A DNA stretch of 64,000 nt from Forficula auricularia (GCA_024734495.1 JALMQS010000621.1:62001-126000), one strand, 5' to 3'. Shown: positions 41,158 through 52,780, counted from the stretch's first letter. Program-made: numbers and translations. Notes: generated by a model not told the origin, from the letters alone.

Positions 41158-41410
41158 TAAATGGATATTGATGAGACAGTCCAAAAAAGAAGATAATTTA
41201 TACTATCTTTGTATTTTTATTCAAACCGACGTTTCGTAGACTATTCTCCCTTCAGGGTTTGAAAAGTCAGTGAAGGAAATCCAATGCACATTCCCCTCTG
41301 TCTCCTCTTTCAGTCGCAGTAACAATAATATATAGTATTTCATTCTCAGTAGAATTGCAGTGTACTACATTATAGTCTTGCTGAGAATGAAATACAATAT
41401 ATTATTGTTA
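41158..41410 (-). mobile_element. ACGTTTCGGAGG-family hammerhead element, half copy
   Basis: AATGGATATTGATGAGACAG, AAAAAAGAAG, then helix-I-capable CAAACC/GGTTTG around the motif, whose CTGAAGA-helix II part is partly deleted. The central TTCATTCTCAG block is duplicated inverted. The right arm is missing. Confidence 0.55.
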
Positions 41411-42290
41411 ATGCCTTTTTGGTTAAGATTCAATTTTGTCTGCATGTTGACAGGAATCTACCTGAATTTTTCTATGATTTGAACTCATCGAAATTTTGTG
41501 ATGAAATATCTTTGATGGGTGTCTGGGCGCCTAACCTTTCTTGAAATGACCACGTTGTAGCATGACTTCTAAAGAATGGGACTCTCTTCTCGCATCTTTT
41601 CAGATACAGGTAATTAGAGCAATTTTTAAAACCAAGTGATGATAATATTTTGGCTTTCAAAATGCAGTAATAAGAAGAATTCTAATCTTTATTTGAGGAA
41701 CTCTAGAAGAATGGAACAAGTATGTAGATATTAATAAGCTGTATCTTTGTATCAATAATGAGCTTTCTAGATCAAAATTAAAATAATATCCTAATTTCTC
41801 CTTAAGTGGGTACTTTTTCAACAAAAATCTCTCACTTTAAGAGTAATTTTGCAAATACCTCAACAAATGTACCTAGGAAAATAGATTAATAAAATTTCAC
41901 GACATATTTCCAACTAGTTAATCAGATCAAAACAAGTAGTTTATGTTTTGACATTTTATTTCTTTCTTTGATTAAAACAAGGGTAGACAATTTTTTGGCA
42001 GCTCCTTGATCCCTATATAACAAAACACAGCAAAGCCGATTAAGTAGTATGTAGATCCTTATGTTTTTCACTTATCACTTCTCTTTTTTTGAAATCCATC
42101 CTAACAATTTTAAGAATTTCTACTATTTGATAAGAACCGAAATTTTGCGAAAAATCGTTAGTGTTTTTGGAAACTTACCAGTTGCCTCAAGTTTTACCAT
42201 AAATACTTATGATGGGTCAGCATATGTAGTATAAAATAAAAGAGAGCCGTTTTTGAGGAAATTCTAAAAAAATCAAGTAAAGAAGTACTT
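41411..42290. other. AT-rich unclassified DNA
   Basis: Nothing recognised. Confidence 0.45.
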
Positions 42291-42600
42291 TCGGTTATTC
42301 AGTTTCAATCAAAAGCTTGCTGTATACCTTCCCAAACAATATCACAAGCTTAAGTTTCAAATTTCATTGCTCAGCAACTTACAGTTGCCAATCACAGGGG
42401 GTCCAGCGGAGTACAAAAACCATTATTTTGTTCTTACTCCGATTTCCATGTCGATTAAGAGCATCATTCCCTATCATCTAGAGATGACAATTGAAAGTAA
42501 ATTTTAAAATCTAGCGGAAAGGATCCCTTTTGGGGGTCAAGATCTCGGAAGACGAATGCAACACTTCCCCATATATAGGTATCTGCAATAATATGATATA
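42291..42600. repeat. Fragments related to the retroposon at 12.7 kb and the 34.05/55.5 kb repeat
   Basis: AAAAGCTTGCTGTATACC and CACAAGCTTAAGTTTCAAAT match the 724-bp retroposon. TTAAGAGCATCATTCC and CAACACTTCCCCATAT match the repeat at 34,060 and 55,520. Confidence 0.4.
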
Positions 42601-43080
42601 GATCATGCGCAGTGCGACCCGTGGCCTGCGGGCCCCCGCATGCGGCCCAGCACTGCAATGAGTGTCGTCCAACATAAAATCATAAACTTCCTTAAAACAT
42701 TGAGATTTATATGTAGTGATATATTTATTCCCTTTTTCGAAATATGAATGTATATTTGTACAATACGTGATGCTTTTTTCAAGAATAACATTCACTAAAA
42801 GCAAAAATTATAAGCTCAGCCAAATAAGATAAAAAAAATAATGAAGTTTCAAATATTTAAAAATTCTTCTTCTTCTCAAATTTTCATTTTCTAAAATATT
42901 TATTATTTCAGTAATTTAAATGCTACTACACTAACTCCTGGACTAAAACTTGTCAGGACTTGTCTTTTAGATCTTTGCACGTTCTTACATGTCAATAGAT
43001 AATGAATAGTCAGGGATTATTATATCCGTGACCCTTTTAAAAATAAATTATCATTCTTCATATCCTTCTTTAATCCCATT
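42601..43080. mobile_element. hAT-like fragment
   Basis: ACCCGTGGCCTGCGGGCCCC and GCATGCGGCCC resemble common hAT ends. AACTTCCTTAAAACATTGAG is shared with 43,130-43,150 inside the next element. Confidence 0.4.
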
Positions 43081-43090
43081 CGATTTAAAC

Positions 43091-43744
43091 CAGAGCTGTC
43101 CAACCCGTGGCCCAATATAAATTCATAATATTCCTTAAAACATTGAGATTTAAATGTAGATACTATAAAAACACACAACAATTTGGCCTGATAATTTTTT
43201 TTTCTAAAATAAGAAATCTGAAAATTTATTGTAAAATTTTCGAAAAATAAAAAGTGCTAATTTTAAATTTGGAACTAGATTTCAAGATTTCTGAAAAAAT
43301 AATCAACATTTTGATCTATTTTCGACTCCATTTTCTTTAGAAATAAATTTTCTACTTGCAAACTTTCTGATAGAATGTTCTAGTACAACAATTAGATATA
43401 CCGATCTGAAAGAAAAATTGAATATTGTCTCTTTATTAGAATTTTCTATTAATTATCTAGCCAGAAAAAATATAAACAATACTAATACATAATATTACTC
43501 TTTGTAAGTATGTAGGTATATATTTACATATACGTTCAAGCTATTTTTCAAGTATGAGATTTACGAAAAGTAAAATTAGAAGCTCACTATGATCTAAAAA
43601 AATAATTAAGTTCTTATTTCTACATTATTAACTATCTTTTTTGAATAACAAATACAATAGAATTATAATATTTTATCCGCGGTCCGAGACAATTTTTTTC
43701 TTCAAAATGTGGTCCGGGCAAGCCAAAAGGTTGGACACCCTCTG
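43091..43744. mobile_element. hAT-like element (654 bp, CAGAG..TGTCCAACC ends)
   Basis: The left end CAGAGCTGTCCAACCCGTGG and right end AGGTTGGACACCCTCTG are imperfect terminal inverted repeats of the CAGGGGTGTCCAACC type found in hAT elements. No open frame is present. Flanking 8-mers do not match. Confidence 0.6.
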
Positions 43745-44850
43745 ATATAGATATAAATGAAAGTAAAAAATAATCTACCATAGCTTATAACATTATAAGC
43801 TTATTGAGGAAAAATCAACATTCTAATAAATTGTGTTTATTTTATTTTTAATTTAACTGCGTTAATTAGTCTTATAAGTCTTCTCACAGTTATAAAACTA
43901 AAAAGTAAAAATTAAAAATCAATTCAAGAGAAAATAAAAAAATATGGTTAAATACTCAGTAAGATGTTTTTCGGAAAAGTGTAGAATATGTGGTCTCTAT
44001 GTTATTAATGAGTGATTTATACCATTAACCTATGCAAACATCTCTCTTGAATTAGTTCTAGATGGAGGAGCAAAGTCGCTTGTGCTATTTACACGTTTCA
44101 AGTGCAGTCAACGTTTCCAAAATGCGCAGCCGCAAATAGAACAAGATTATTATATTATTATATAAATAGAGAATTATCTATCCCACTATATATCTAATTC
44201 AATCTAATTACTATGCTAGTGGTGGAATTCTCTTAGAGTAAGCTACAAATGCATTTGCGATTGTGTTTGTAATAATAACATTGAAGATAAGTTAACATCA
44301 TCATTGTTGTTGTTGTGGTTGTCAATGAGACATTTCTAAACAGAGTAACATATTAACTATTCATAATAAACAGAGGGAGAGTGTACGGAAGGAATTAAGA
44401 CTGGCTTGTTAGAAAAATAATTGAAGTGTTATTTTAATCGAAAAGTAGCGAGGAGGTAAAAGAAGGGAAAATACCTACATACCTCTTAAAGAAATGGAAT
44501 TTAAACAAACCATAAGAAAGTGAAGGAATTAATAATTCAATTAATTAAATTGAGTGGAAAGAATTCGTGTTTTTACAAAAATGTTTAGAATTAAATTAAT
44601 TAATAATTTGGATGAATATTGCCAAGAGGGTTGGAATGATAATTAATAAAAATAAATATACCTACCATCAGATTTACACAGTGCTTTATTTACACGGTTT
44701 TTAAAATAACTGATTAAAAATAAAAATGGTAAAAGTGAACATTTTAGGGCATTCGATTCCAGCGAGATATTAATAAATGATTAGTCGATATGAGAAGGGC
44801 TATAAAGATTTTAACCATATTCCTAATATAACTGTTAATTATGGATATAA
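43745..44850. other. AT-rich DNA with a more complex patch
   Basis: 44,030-44,400 is less repetitive and includes a short GTT/GTG run near 44,305-44,325. No coding frame. Confidence 0.4.
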
Positions 44851-45093
44851 CAATAAAACTTGAGCAAGATGCAGGTAGGTTTCACAAAAAAAAGAAATAA
44901 AACAAAATTGAGTTTTGAATTGATATTTTCGGAGGTGAGCCCATTATCAGGAGTCAAAGTAAACTCAGTTTACTTTGAATCATGATGATGGGCTCACCCC
45001 CGAAATATATCGAATTCAAAACTCAATTTTCTTTTATTTTTATTTTTTTGTGAAACCTACCTCTCATCTTGGTCTAGTTTTATTATTATATTA
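44851..45093. mobile_element. Palindromic element with hammerhead-like motifs (AUAUAU type)
   Basis: ~115-nt arms meet near 44,965. The ends share AAGATG, GGTAGGTTTCAC and AAAATTGAGTTTTGAATT. Right motif (plus, about 44,975-45,021): TTTGAATC, ATGATGA, T, GGG/CCC helix, GAAA, UAUAU, C, GAATTCAAA. Left motif (minus) has CTGATAA. Helix I (TTTGAATC/GAATTCAAA) pairs well, but one core base is changed in each arm. Confidence 0.55.
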
Positions 45094-45954
45094 AAATGTT
45101 TCACCTAGAACCAACACCTAACTCCTTAAAATTTGTTAATTGTGGATTTCATTACTAAGTCTTGTGGATCTGAAATTGTTTCTAATTCATCAATCATCGA
45201 ACCAGAATGCAAATGACATCATATCAGTCAGAAGAAAAAGTTAGTAGTCTATCAAACTAATTAAATATTGGTCCATATTTTTTAAGGATCTTAATCTTAT
45301 ATTTCTTGTTTTTAATTATAATTAGAATTTATTTATAGTTAAGATATTATATTTGATATAAATAAATGTTGAAATGGATTATGGCGAATTAGATCTCTGT
45401 TCGTTCATTATGAATAAATTATAAGTATACTTATTTTAAGTATCATCATATCTTTTGCACAACTCTAGATATATTAATAATTAAGATGCTGCAAATTCCC
45501 TGGTAGAAAAATTGAATAGAAAATTGCCAGAAATGTGGAATTTTTTCTGTTGATCGACTGGAATATGGCTTTAAGATCTGGCCAGAATGTGAATGTAAAT
45601 GTTATTCTCTTGTGGGCATATTATTACCGGATTTGGATGGTCTATTGTTTCTGAGAAGAATATGCCCATAAACTGGCTAAAAAACAAAACAAAATGAATA
45701 GCTCATAATTTAGCTACTTATATATTTCCCATTTTATGAATGAACTTATTATTTTTATGTTTTTTCAATATAAATAACTTTTATTTTACATTGAAATAAA
45801 TTACTGAATATGCACAATTGAGTTTATTTTCGACTTACACACTTTTACGTATCAAAATCCACTATTTCGATTTACACGGTTTTTTGATAAACGTATCTTC
45901 GGTGTAAATCGGGGGTGCATTAAATTTGACTCTAAACTAATTGATAAAGTAAAG
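45094..45954. other. AT-rich unclassified DNA
   Basis: Nothing recognised. Confidence 0.45.
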
Positions 45955-46110
45955 GGTGTGTAGTTTCACAATGAATGAAATAAAACTCAAAGAGAGTTTA
46001 TACAAACTCAATATATTTCGGATTATTAGTCCATCATCTAGGTGTTTACAGGTTAAAACAGGTTTTATTAATTAATATCATATTTCACCTAAAACCTACA
46101 CCACTTTCTC
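45955..46110 (-). mobile_element. Half element related to 44,851-45,093
   Basis: The minus strand around 46,005-46,045 has AGATGA, T, helix II GGA/TCC with a 7-nt loop, GAAA and TATATTG. The flank AAAACTCAAAGAGAG and the TTTCACCTAAAACC end resemble that palindrome. Confidence 0.45.
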
Positions 46111-47210
46111 TAAAGCAAAATTGATTCTAAACATTGTAAAAAAACAAATTTTCAAATCCTGGGAAATTCTAAAAGGTCAGGAAGGATATTTGTGTTTAAA
46201 GGCTGATAAAGTGATAGGGGTTGGTTTCTAATTAATTGAAGGTGAGACATTAATCAGAGAAATAAAGAGTAGATGTTTTTATTGTGAAGACCGCGCATCA
46301 ACTTGTCAGTTCCATTTCTCTTAATAAGAGAGAAGCATTTTGTTTTCAATTTAGGCTTTTTACTTAAAAATCTACTTAATCTTAAATAATGAGTGGTTAT
46401 GGGGCAGTATACAGCAGTCTATTTGTGTCTGTGTGTGTGCTTTTATTACGATTACTATGATAACTTAAGAACTGGGAGTCGTATAATGTTGGTTCTGAAG
46501 CCAATATCTTTTTATTTCAAAAAGTAAGAACTTATTTTATTTGGACTCTATAGTATTAAACATTCTGTTTAAAAATGCAGAAAATTAGAAAAAATAATCG
46601 ATTTTTCATATGGGCAGAAATCGAACTTTTCTAAATAATGAACTATTTTGGGCTCTCTTTAAACTTTCAGTTTAAAAATGCGTAAAATCAGAAAATAATA
46701 ATAAATAGAAATCGAACGTATATGAAAAGTAAACCTTTCAAAAAAATACTCTTTTATTGTAAATAATCTTTTTATTTATTCCTGGAATTCAATTCGCAGT
46801 TATAAATCTACCAGTCCGTTTCCGAAGAAAAACTTCTAACGTTTTAATTCAATATTGGATTCAAGAAACATATATAACATGTAAATTTCAAGTTTCTATC
46901 TTATCAAAGCGCACGCTGTGCGCAGGCCAAGTTCGAGCAATGCTTGGCCATACACGCTGTACGCTATTTACACGATGCATTTCGAGCCAATTTTGATCCC
47001 CCTGCAGCTCAAAATCCATTTGAGATACAAAACTGAAATTATACACATGTAATTATGTAATCTATCTTAGAGAGAGTACCAAATTTCAATAATATAGATT
47101 AAATAGATTCTGAGATAATATCTAATTTTGGCACTCACTCACTGACAGGTCAACAAAACCTAAGGGTACTTCCAATCAATCAAGCATCATGAAATTTTAC
47201 CTGCTAGTAG
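46111..47210. other. AT-rich unclassified DNA
   Basis: A short GC-rich patch GCGCACGCTGTGCGC (46,910-46,924) is palindromic. Nothing else is assigned. Confidence 0.4.
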
Positions 47211-47445
47211 AGTTTGGGACACAATCAAAGGAAAAATTCCAAAAATCCAAACTTTCTATCTTTCAACTCCTTCAAAATGGGGGGAGGGTCCAAAATGAAA
47301 ATTTTAGCCTGTTGGACCAAACTCAACCAAATTTTGTATGCATATTCTGGAAGCCCCCTGAAGGCTAGAAATGCAAAAACTAACCACTCGAAATAGGGGG
47401 GGGGGTCAAAAATGAAAATTCTAGCCCTTTGGACCAACAGGCTTC
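47211..47445 (+). repeat. Shared ~115-bp unit, about two copies
   Basis: Two diverged units with TTGGACCAAACTCAACCAAA, TGTATGCATATTC and a G-run. The same unit occurs in Helitron-like and TTTACCATAC elements. Confidence 0.6.
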
Positions 47446-47467
47446 GTCATAGCTTACAAAAAGAAGA

Positions 47468-47695
47468 GAAATCTCAACCAAAACATTCTGTGAAAAAACA
47501 GGCCAAGTTCAAAAAAGTAGTGAAATCTAGTGTGTAGCCAAGTTAAATTCGCCAAGAATAATTAAATTGAGAAAATAGTAGATCTCTCAACTTAATTATT
47601 CTTGGCGAATTTAAATTGGCTACACACTAGATTTCACTACTTTTTCGAATTTGGCCTGTTTTTCACAGAATGTTTTGGTTGAGATTTAGTTTACG
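47468..47695. mobile_element. Near-perfect palindrome, arms ~100 nt
   Basis: AAATCTCAACCAAAACATTC at the left pairs with its complement at the right. The arms also share CAGGCCAAGTTC, CTAGTGTGTAGCCAA and TTCGCCAAGAATAATTAA. A 25-nt centre separates them. A diverged half copy is at 18,421-18,690. Confidence 0.75.
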
Positions 47696-47937
47696 GAGAT
47701 ACAACGCTCTGACAGACACTAAAATCTAAACAAAATTTATTAATTAATTAATTTAATTTTGATTAATTAATCAAAATACATCTGTACTTGTATTGCTTGT
47801 ATGTGCTCTATGAGATAGCTGCCTCAGAGCATCGTAATGGCAAAAAAAGAAGTTATGTGTGAATATACATATCAAAAATGGTTCAATACCAATGAATTTA
47901 TACGGTATCAATCAGGAACTATACTGAACCCAATGCG

Positions 47938-48658
47938 AAATAAGCTGACGTGTTCTGATGTGGCCATCCACTTGACTTTACCATACAACCTGGCCCCTCA
48001 CTTACACTAATTATTTAATAAAATTATTTATAATCATGTAGGGGAGCGGGGTTAGTTTTTGCATTTTTAGACTTCTGGGGACCCACTGATTATGTATACA
48101 AAATTTGGTTGAGTTTGGTACAAGAGCCAAGATTTTCATTTTTTAACCCTCCACCCCCCCCCCCCATTTTGGACGGTTAGTTTTTGCATTTTTAGACTTC
48201 TGCGGGTTCCACTGATTATGTATACAAAATTTGGTTGAGTTTGCTCAAACGACCTAGATTTTTAATTTTTAACCCCCCTCCACCCCCTTAATTTTTGGGT
48301 CGATATGCACTAAAATCTAATCAGCTCTTAATCTCAATGGACCAAAACTACGTGTGAAATTTGGTTTCGATATTCACACTAGTTTTTGAGCTAGCTCGTC
48401 CACAAAAATTTGGTAACACACAGACTAACTAACAGACTAACAGACATTTTGACAAAACAATTATTATCTCAAAAAATATAATTTTTTCGATGTTTACTTA
48501 TTATAGCTTTTTTGTAGACCGAAATGCCATGGTTTTGCTCAATTTTTTTAATCAAAATATTTTTAGCCGTTTTTGAGATATTTCGAAAAAATAGTAAAAA
48601 AAAACACTTTTTCATGCACGATTACAATACTTGACCATACCCTGTATGGTAAAGTAAA
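47938..48658 (+). mobile_element. TTTACCATAC-family element, full-length reference copy
   Basis: It starts AATAAGCTGACGTG and, within 60 nt, GACTTTACCATACAACCTGG. It ends with the hairpin CCATAC/GTATGG and TAAAGTAAA. Between lie two ~115-bp units (48,045-48,290), CTCTTAATCTCAATGG, a GACTAACTAACAGAC run and CGAAATGCCATGGTTT. The CTTTACCATAC sequences at both ends form subterminal inverted repeats. Inverted copies lie at 50,625-51,210, 51,880-52,205 (partial), 63,353-63,505 and 63,731 to the window edge. No open frame is seen and the class is unknown. Confidence 0.65.
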
Positions 48659-48659
48659 T

Positions 48660-49190
48660 TTATAAGTATTACTTTTTACTTTTGAAGAGAACCCTAACAA
48701 ACTGATATAAAGTCATTTATAGATTAGAAATATTTTCTATCTATATCTAAAATTTCTCTGTTTGATATTTGAGATATTAATTCTAATTGATTTCGTGAGC
48801 TGTCTTATTTTCAATTCCACCTAAACCGCTAATAATTTTCTGGCCAGCATCCGTGTTGGAATATATTTCTTTCAAAGTAAACACACAACATTTGTGATTG
48901 ACATTTCATCAGAATCTAATGATTGCCTGACTGAATTTGTCGTTGTCGACATCGTTGTTGTTGATGTTGGCTTGGCTGCTTGGGGTTTGCTTGTTTAATT
49001 TAATGGCATGCAATCTTCCATTCCATCGGCCATTCGGACAAGTCACAAACATTCAAATCTATCAAGGGTTCATTCTGCAGTCAACGAATTCTTCTAAAAC
49101 AGAATAACGTTTCTCATCAACATGAGAGTGAATAGAGAATTTAAATAATTCCTAATGACAATTATGAGTGACGACTTACTATTCGAACAA
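48660..49190. other. GC-balanced, non-repeated patch
   Basis: 48,830-49,130 has mixed composition with GTTGTTGTTGATGTTGGCTT and no relation to other repeats here. No coding frame is defended; it may be single-copy. Confidence 0.35.
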
Positions 49191-49194
49191 AACG

Positions 49195-49400
49195 TATTTG
49201 CCTAAATATAATCGGATATTTCATCCAATCAGAATAAGAGATTGAATATTTCTATGAATAAGGACTGATGATTAAGGTCAAATCTTCGAATCTATATAGT
49301 CTCAAACAAAAAAAATATACATATTTATATTCATTATAATAAATTTATATGGTTATTTGCATCAACATCTCCTTAAGAAACACCATTGATGGTCCTCATT
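49195..49400 (+). mobile_element. Type-I hammerhead element, partial
   Basis: Hammerhead-like motif at 49,262-49,305 (CTGATGA at 49,265-49,271, weak helix II, GAAT for GAAA, TATAGTC, TC), AT spacer, then a decayed inverted module GGTTATTTGCATCAACATCT. Confidence 0.5.
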
Positions 49401-50181
49401 TTTTATGCTAATTTATTGTTAAGAATCAGTGATGAAGCTGTTGAAGCTTTTATTTTTGTGATTAATTTGATTAGAATTTCAATTTTTAGTGAAATCACAC
49501 ATATGTAATTAATTATACTTATTTATTGAACAAAACCAAATAATACAATACAACGTTTCGATCGACTTATTCTGCATCTTTCTCAAGTATGAGCAGAGCA
49601 CTGATACGTGTCGGTCAAGCTTTATTGGTAGACTCCATATGTACAGTCCAGTCAAAAAGTATGTATAAATTGTCTGAAACGTATAGAAAAATCATTTTTT
49701 TTGTGTCTCTATGTCTTTTCAACATTTTCATAATAAAATTTATCAATTTAAAGAGAGATTTAATCCATTATTCGATGTCTAAGCCCGACTGGAGTTTCCA
49801 TGTTTTCCCAACTCTAAAAGCTGTTTACACCTTCCCGACATTTTGATGACAGCAAAAATAGGGAGATAAAAGAAATAATGCAAAATTTGGCCAATATTAA
49901 AGAGTATAAGATTTCAATTTTTCGATATCTCCTTCATTTTAGATTGCACATTGTTTACCACTAGTTTTATGAGGTCCTAAAGAGTAGCAAGAAATCTAAA
50001 ACTCAATACAAAGATGGGGCTATTGAATATTATCTAGCATCTCAAATTTCAGCTCATTAGTTATACAACTGTTAAAAATTTGATCTACATTCATCACACA
50101 AAGGGCCTAAGAATATATCGAGAACAAACATATAAACTTCCTCTTTTATATTTTATAAACACATATAAAACATTTTTCTTT
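49401..50181. other. AT-rich DNA with one hammerhead-like sequence
   Basis: On the minus strand near 49,553-49,590, CTTGAGAAAGATGC..GATCGAAACGTTG resembles the other repeats but lacks a clear CTGANGA box. An 85-residue frame at 49,589-49,846 has no domain. Confidence 0.4.
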
Positions 50182-50487
50182 TTATGAGCTGCAAAACCAT
50201 AGTGATTCAATCGTGAATGAAACTATAGAAAGCTGAGAAACGGGGGTGTCAATAGAGTTCGCAGATCCAGGGTGTATTGGTTTGTCATTGGCATTGGCAT
50301 TGACAAAGGGAGGCAGCCTGTACACTGGTCGTACTGAACTCACTATTGAATAAACAATCAGTGACGTGAACAGAATGCATCCTAGATAACAGCGATACCA
50401 TTCAGAATCAAACTGGAGCCACACCCCTCTTCTCCGAGTCGACTTTCCCCTACGCAATTTTCTTTCTTCAGAATAAGTCAAGATAAT
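50182..50487 (-). CDS. Candidate coding exon (hypothetical membrane protein segment)
   Basis: The minus-strand frame is open from 50,487 to a TAA at 50,182-50,184 and contains no ATG. A strong acceptor-like polypyrimidine tract ending CTTTCAAG lies directly before 50,487, and GTGAGT at 50,343-50,338 is a good donor. The exon so defined (50,344-50,487) is exactly 48 codons. It encodes a basic stretch (KLRRGKSTRRRG), WLQFDSEWYRC, and a hydrophobic segment (CYLGCILFTSLIVYS) that could span a membrane. If unspliced, the frame continues through RPVYRLPPFVNANAND to the stop. Composition is much less AT-rich than the surroundings. No family is recognised. It could equally be a chance frame in single-copy DNA. 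Confidence 0.3.
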   Translation of the reverse strand: MILTYSEERKLRRGKSTRRRGVWLQFDSEWYRCYLGCILFTSLIVYSIVSSVRPVYRLPPFVNANANDKPIHPGSANSIDTPVSQLSIVSFTIESLWFCSS

Positions 50488-50564
50488 CTTGAAAGAAAAA
50501 AGGAAAATAAGTGACGAAATCTTTTAATTCCAAATTCATTTATTTATTTATTTCTTACTAGCTG
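50488..50564. other. AT-rich spacer
   Basis: Contains the pyrimidine tract (on the minus strand) of the candidate acceptor and TTTATTTATTTATTT. Confidence 0.4.
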
Positions 50565-50625
50565 CACCTAGACTCTCCGCGCGGGTTGCCCTGGCGGGCA
50601 GCGTCTCTAGGCGTACAAAAGTTTT
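50565..50625 (-). mobile_element. Helitron-like 3' terminus
   Basis: On the minus strand it ends CCGCGCGG hairpin, then GTCTAGGTGCAGCTAG followed by T, the same GCAGCTAG end as the Helitron at 7,501. A TTTACCATAC element follows immediately at 50,625, so the rest of the Helitron is missing or replaced. Confidence 0.5.
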
Positions 50626-51210
50626 TTACTTTACCATACAGGGTATGGTCAAGTATTGTAATCGTGCATGAAAAAAGTGGGGTTTTTTCCTTCTTTTTGT
50701 CGAAATATCTAAAAAACGGTTGAAACTATTTTGATCAAAAAAATTGAGCGAAACCATGGCATTTCGGTCTACAAAAAAGCCCAAATAAGTGAACATCGAA
50801 AAAATTATATTTTTCGTGATAATAATTGTTTTGTCAAAATGTCTGTTAGTCTGTCTTGTTGTCTATGCGTTACCAAATTTTTGTGAACAAGCTATCTCAA
50901 AAACTAGTGTCAATATCGAAACCAAATTTCACAGGTAGTTTTGGTCCATTGAGATTAAGAGATGATTAGATTTTGGTGCATATTGACCCAAAATTAATGG
51001 GGTGGAGGGGGGGGGGTTAAAAATTAAAAATCTAGGTCATTTACCAAACTCAACCAAATTTTGTATACATAATTAGTGGGATCCCAGAAGTATAAAAATT
51101 CAAAAACTAACCCCCTCCCTACATGATTATAAATAATTTTAGGGGCCAGGTTGTATGGTAAAGTCAAGTGGATGGCCACATCAGAGCACGTCAGCTTATT
51201 TTTTTAAATA
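50625..51210 (-). mobile_element. TTTACCATAC-family element, inverted copy
   Basis: TTTACTTTACCATACAGGG at the left and CACGTCAGCTTATTTT at the right delimit a copy with one ~115-bp unit (51,005-51,120) instead of two. Confidence 0.65.
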
Positions 51211-51879
51211 TTTATTTAACGCAATGGCTATGCATGATCGCTATCTGACCAATCAGAATCGTTCTAATAATTTAATGCTTTTCCATTGGCTATGCACTGG
51301 CCAATCATTTTGTTTGGATCATACAATCATATATACATACTTTTCTATTTTATAAAGATAGATAGTTTTTGAGTTGATTATAATTTATTGTCCATTTTAC
51401 TGGCCAATCAATCTATCATCTCTAAAGCATGGAGGGAAATTTGTTTTGAAATCATTATTTTTTTAGGAAATTTTTCCAATTAGCATACGAGATTTGAAAT
51501 TTGCTATTAATGGGCTGGAATCAAAGTCAGCTATCTCTCATTTGTTAAATTTGAGATATTGACGAAAAAAGTTCATTGTAAGTGGTAATATGAATTGGAA
51601 AAAAATTGTAAATGTTGATTGTAACGTAAGTAAGAAATGAGAACATTTTTATTTGATTAACTAAAAATGAATTTCTCACTTTTGATACTGACACAGCTGT
51701 AGGGATTTCCAGATTGTTTCTCAGTATATATTTCAGGCATATTTTACTATAGGATATTCGTAGTTTTGAAACAAACCAATTAAATATACTTATAGAGCTC
51801 AAAAGAACAAATTTTTTAAATTATATTCTAATCGAGTGTTTTTGTAGTTCACAGCATAGGTACTAACAATAAAAATAAT
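51211..51879. other. AT-rich unclassified DNA
   Basis: CAATGGCTATGCAT and CCATTGGCTATGCACTGG at 51,222 and 51,283 are a short repeat. Nothing else. Confidence 0.4.
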
Positions 51880-52205
51880 GATTTAAAAATCTAGGCCATT
51901 TGAGCAAATTCAACCAAATTTTGTATACATAATCAATGGGACGCCAGAAGTCTAAAAATGAAAAAATAGCCGCCCAAAATGGGGGGGGGGGGTCAAAAAA
52001 GGAAAATCTAGGCCCTTGTACCAAACTCAACCAAATTTTGTATACATAATCAGTGGGCCCCCCAGGAGTTTAAAAATGCAAAAACTAACCCCCTCCCCTA
52101 CATGAATATAAATAATTTTATTAAATATTAAATATAAGTGAGGGGCCAGGTTGTATGGTAAAGTCAAGTTAATGGCCATATCAGAACACGTCAGCTTATT
52201 TTTTC
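51880..52205 (-). mobile_element. TTTACCATAC-family element, 5'-truncated inverted copy
   Basis: Two ~115-bp units (with a G12 run near 51,980) followed by GGCCAGGTTGTATGGTAAAG and CACGTCAGCTTATTTT. Confidence 0.6.
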
Positions 52206-52780
52206 ATGGGACCCTAAACGAGATATTTTTTGTAATTCTAAATTTGTAATGAACCAAAAAATAAAAAATATCTCAAACATTGGAAAACAGAAAAATAAAT
52301 ATATCTAAATTGGATTGATAATAATTGCTCAGTTCCAAACGTGCTTCGAAACGTTCTTCTGTCTGGACGATATACAAAGCGAGAAACACTTTTCTTGCCA
52401 ATGAGACCAATTGAGTTGAGTTGAGCTGAGTTTCCCTACGGACTACGGAGGGTTGCCGTGCGTGTCGATGTGATTAATATTTTTGTCTCTTCTTCTTGTA
52501 GTTTTTATTTCATCCCCCTTTTTGTTCATGGGATACGATTTATCATGCACGCTCGTGGCGTCTTTCTTTCTTTTTTTATCTATCCGGATTATACTTACCC
52601 CTGTCCTGTCTTATCGTGTTTGAGCCCATTCTTTAATACCAGCTTTCTCCTTTGTTTTGCTTGTTATTGTTTACAGATGGAAACGATAAAGATAAAACAA
52701 GTAGGCGTTGTTTATCTTCTTGTTATACTCATTCATAAAAATCTGTACGAAATTGATTTAATTGAGAAAAATAAAAATAA
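52206..52780. other. Mixed-composition DNA, no gene supported
   Basis: 52,380-52,680 is pyrimidine-rich and non-repeated. A 123-residue frame at 52,458-52,829 is hydrophobic and Cys-rich, but without any recognised domain, and it runs into the type-I hammerhead element. Confidence 0.35.

Noticed and set aside
42601..42680. CpG island or promoter
   Set aside because: The GC-rich block matches common hAT transposon ends and is only about 60 bp long.
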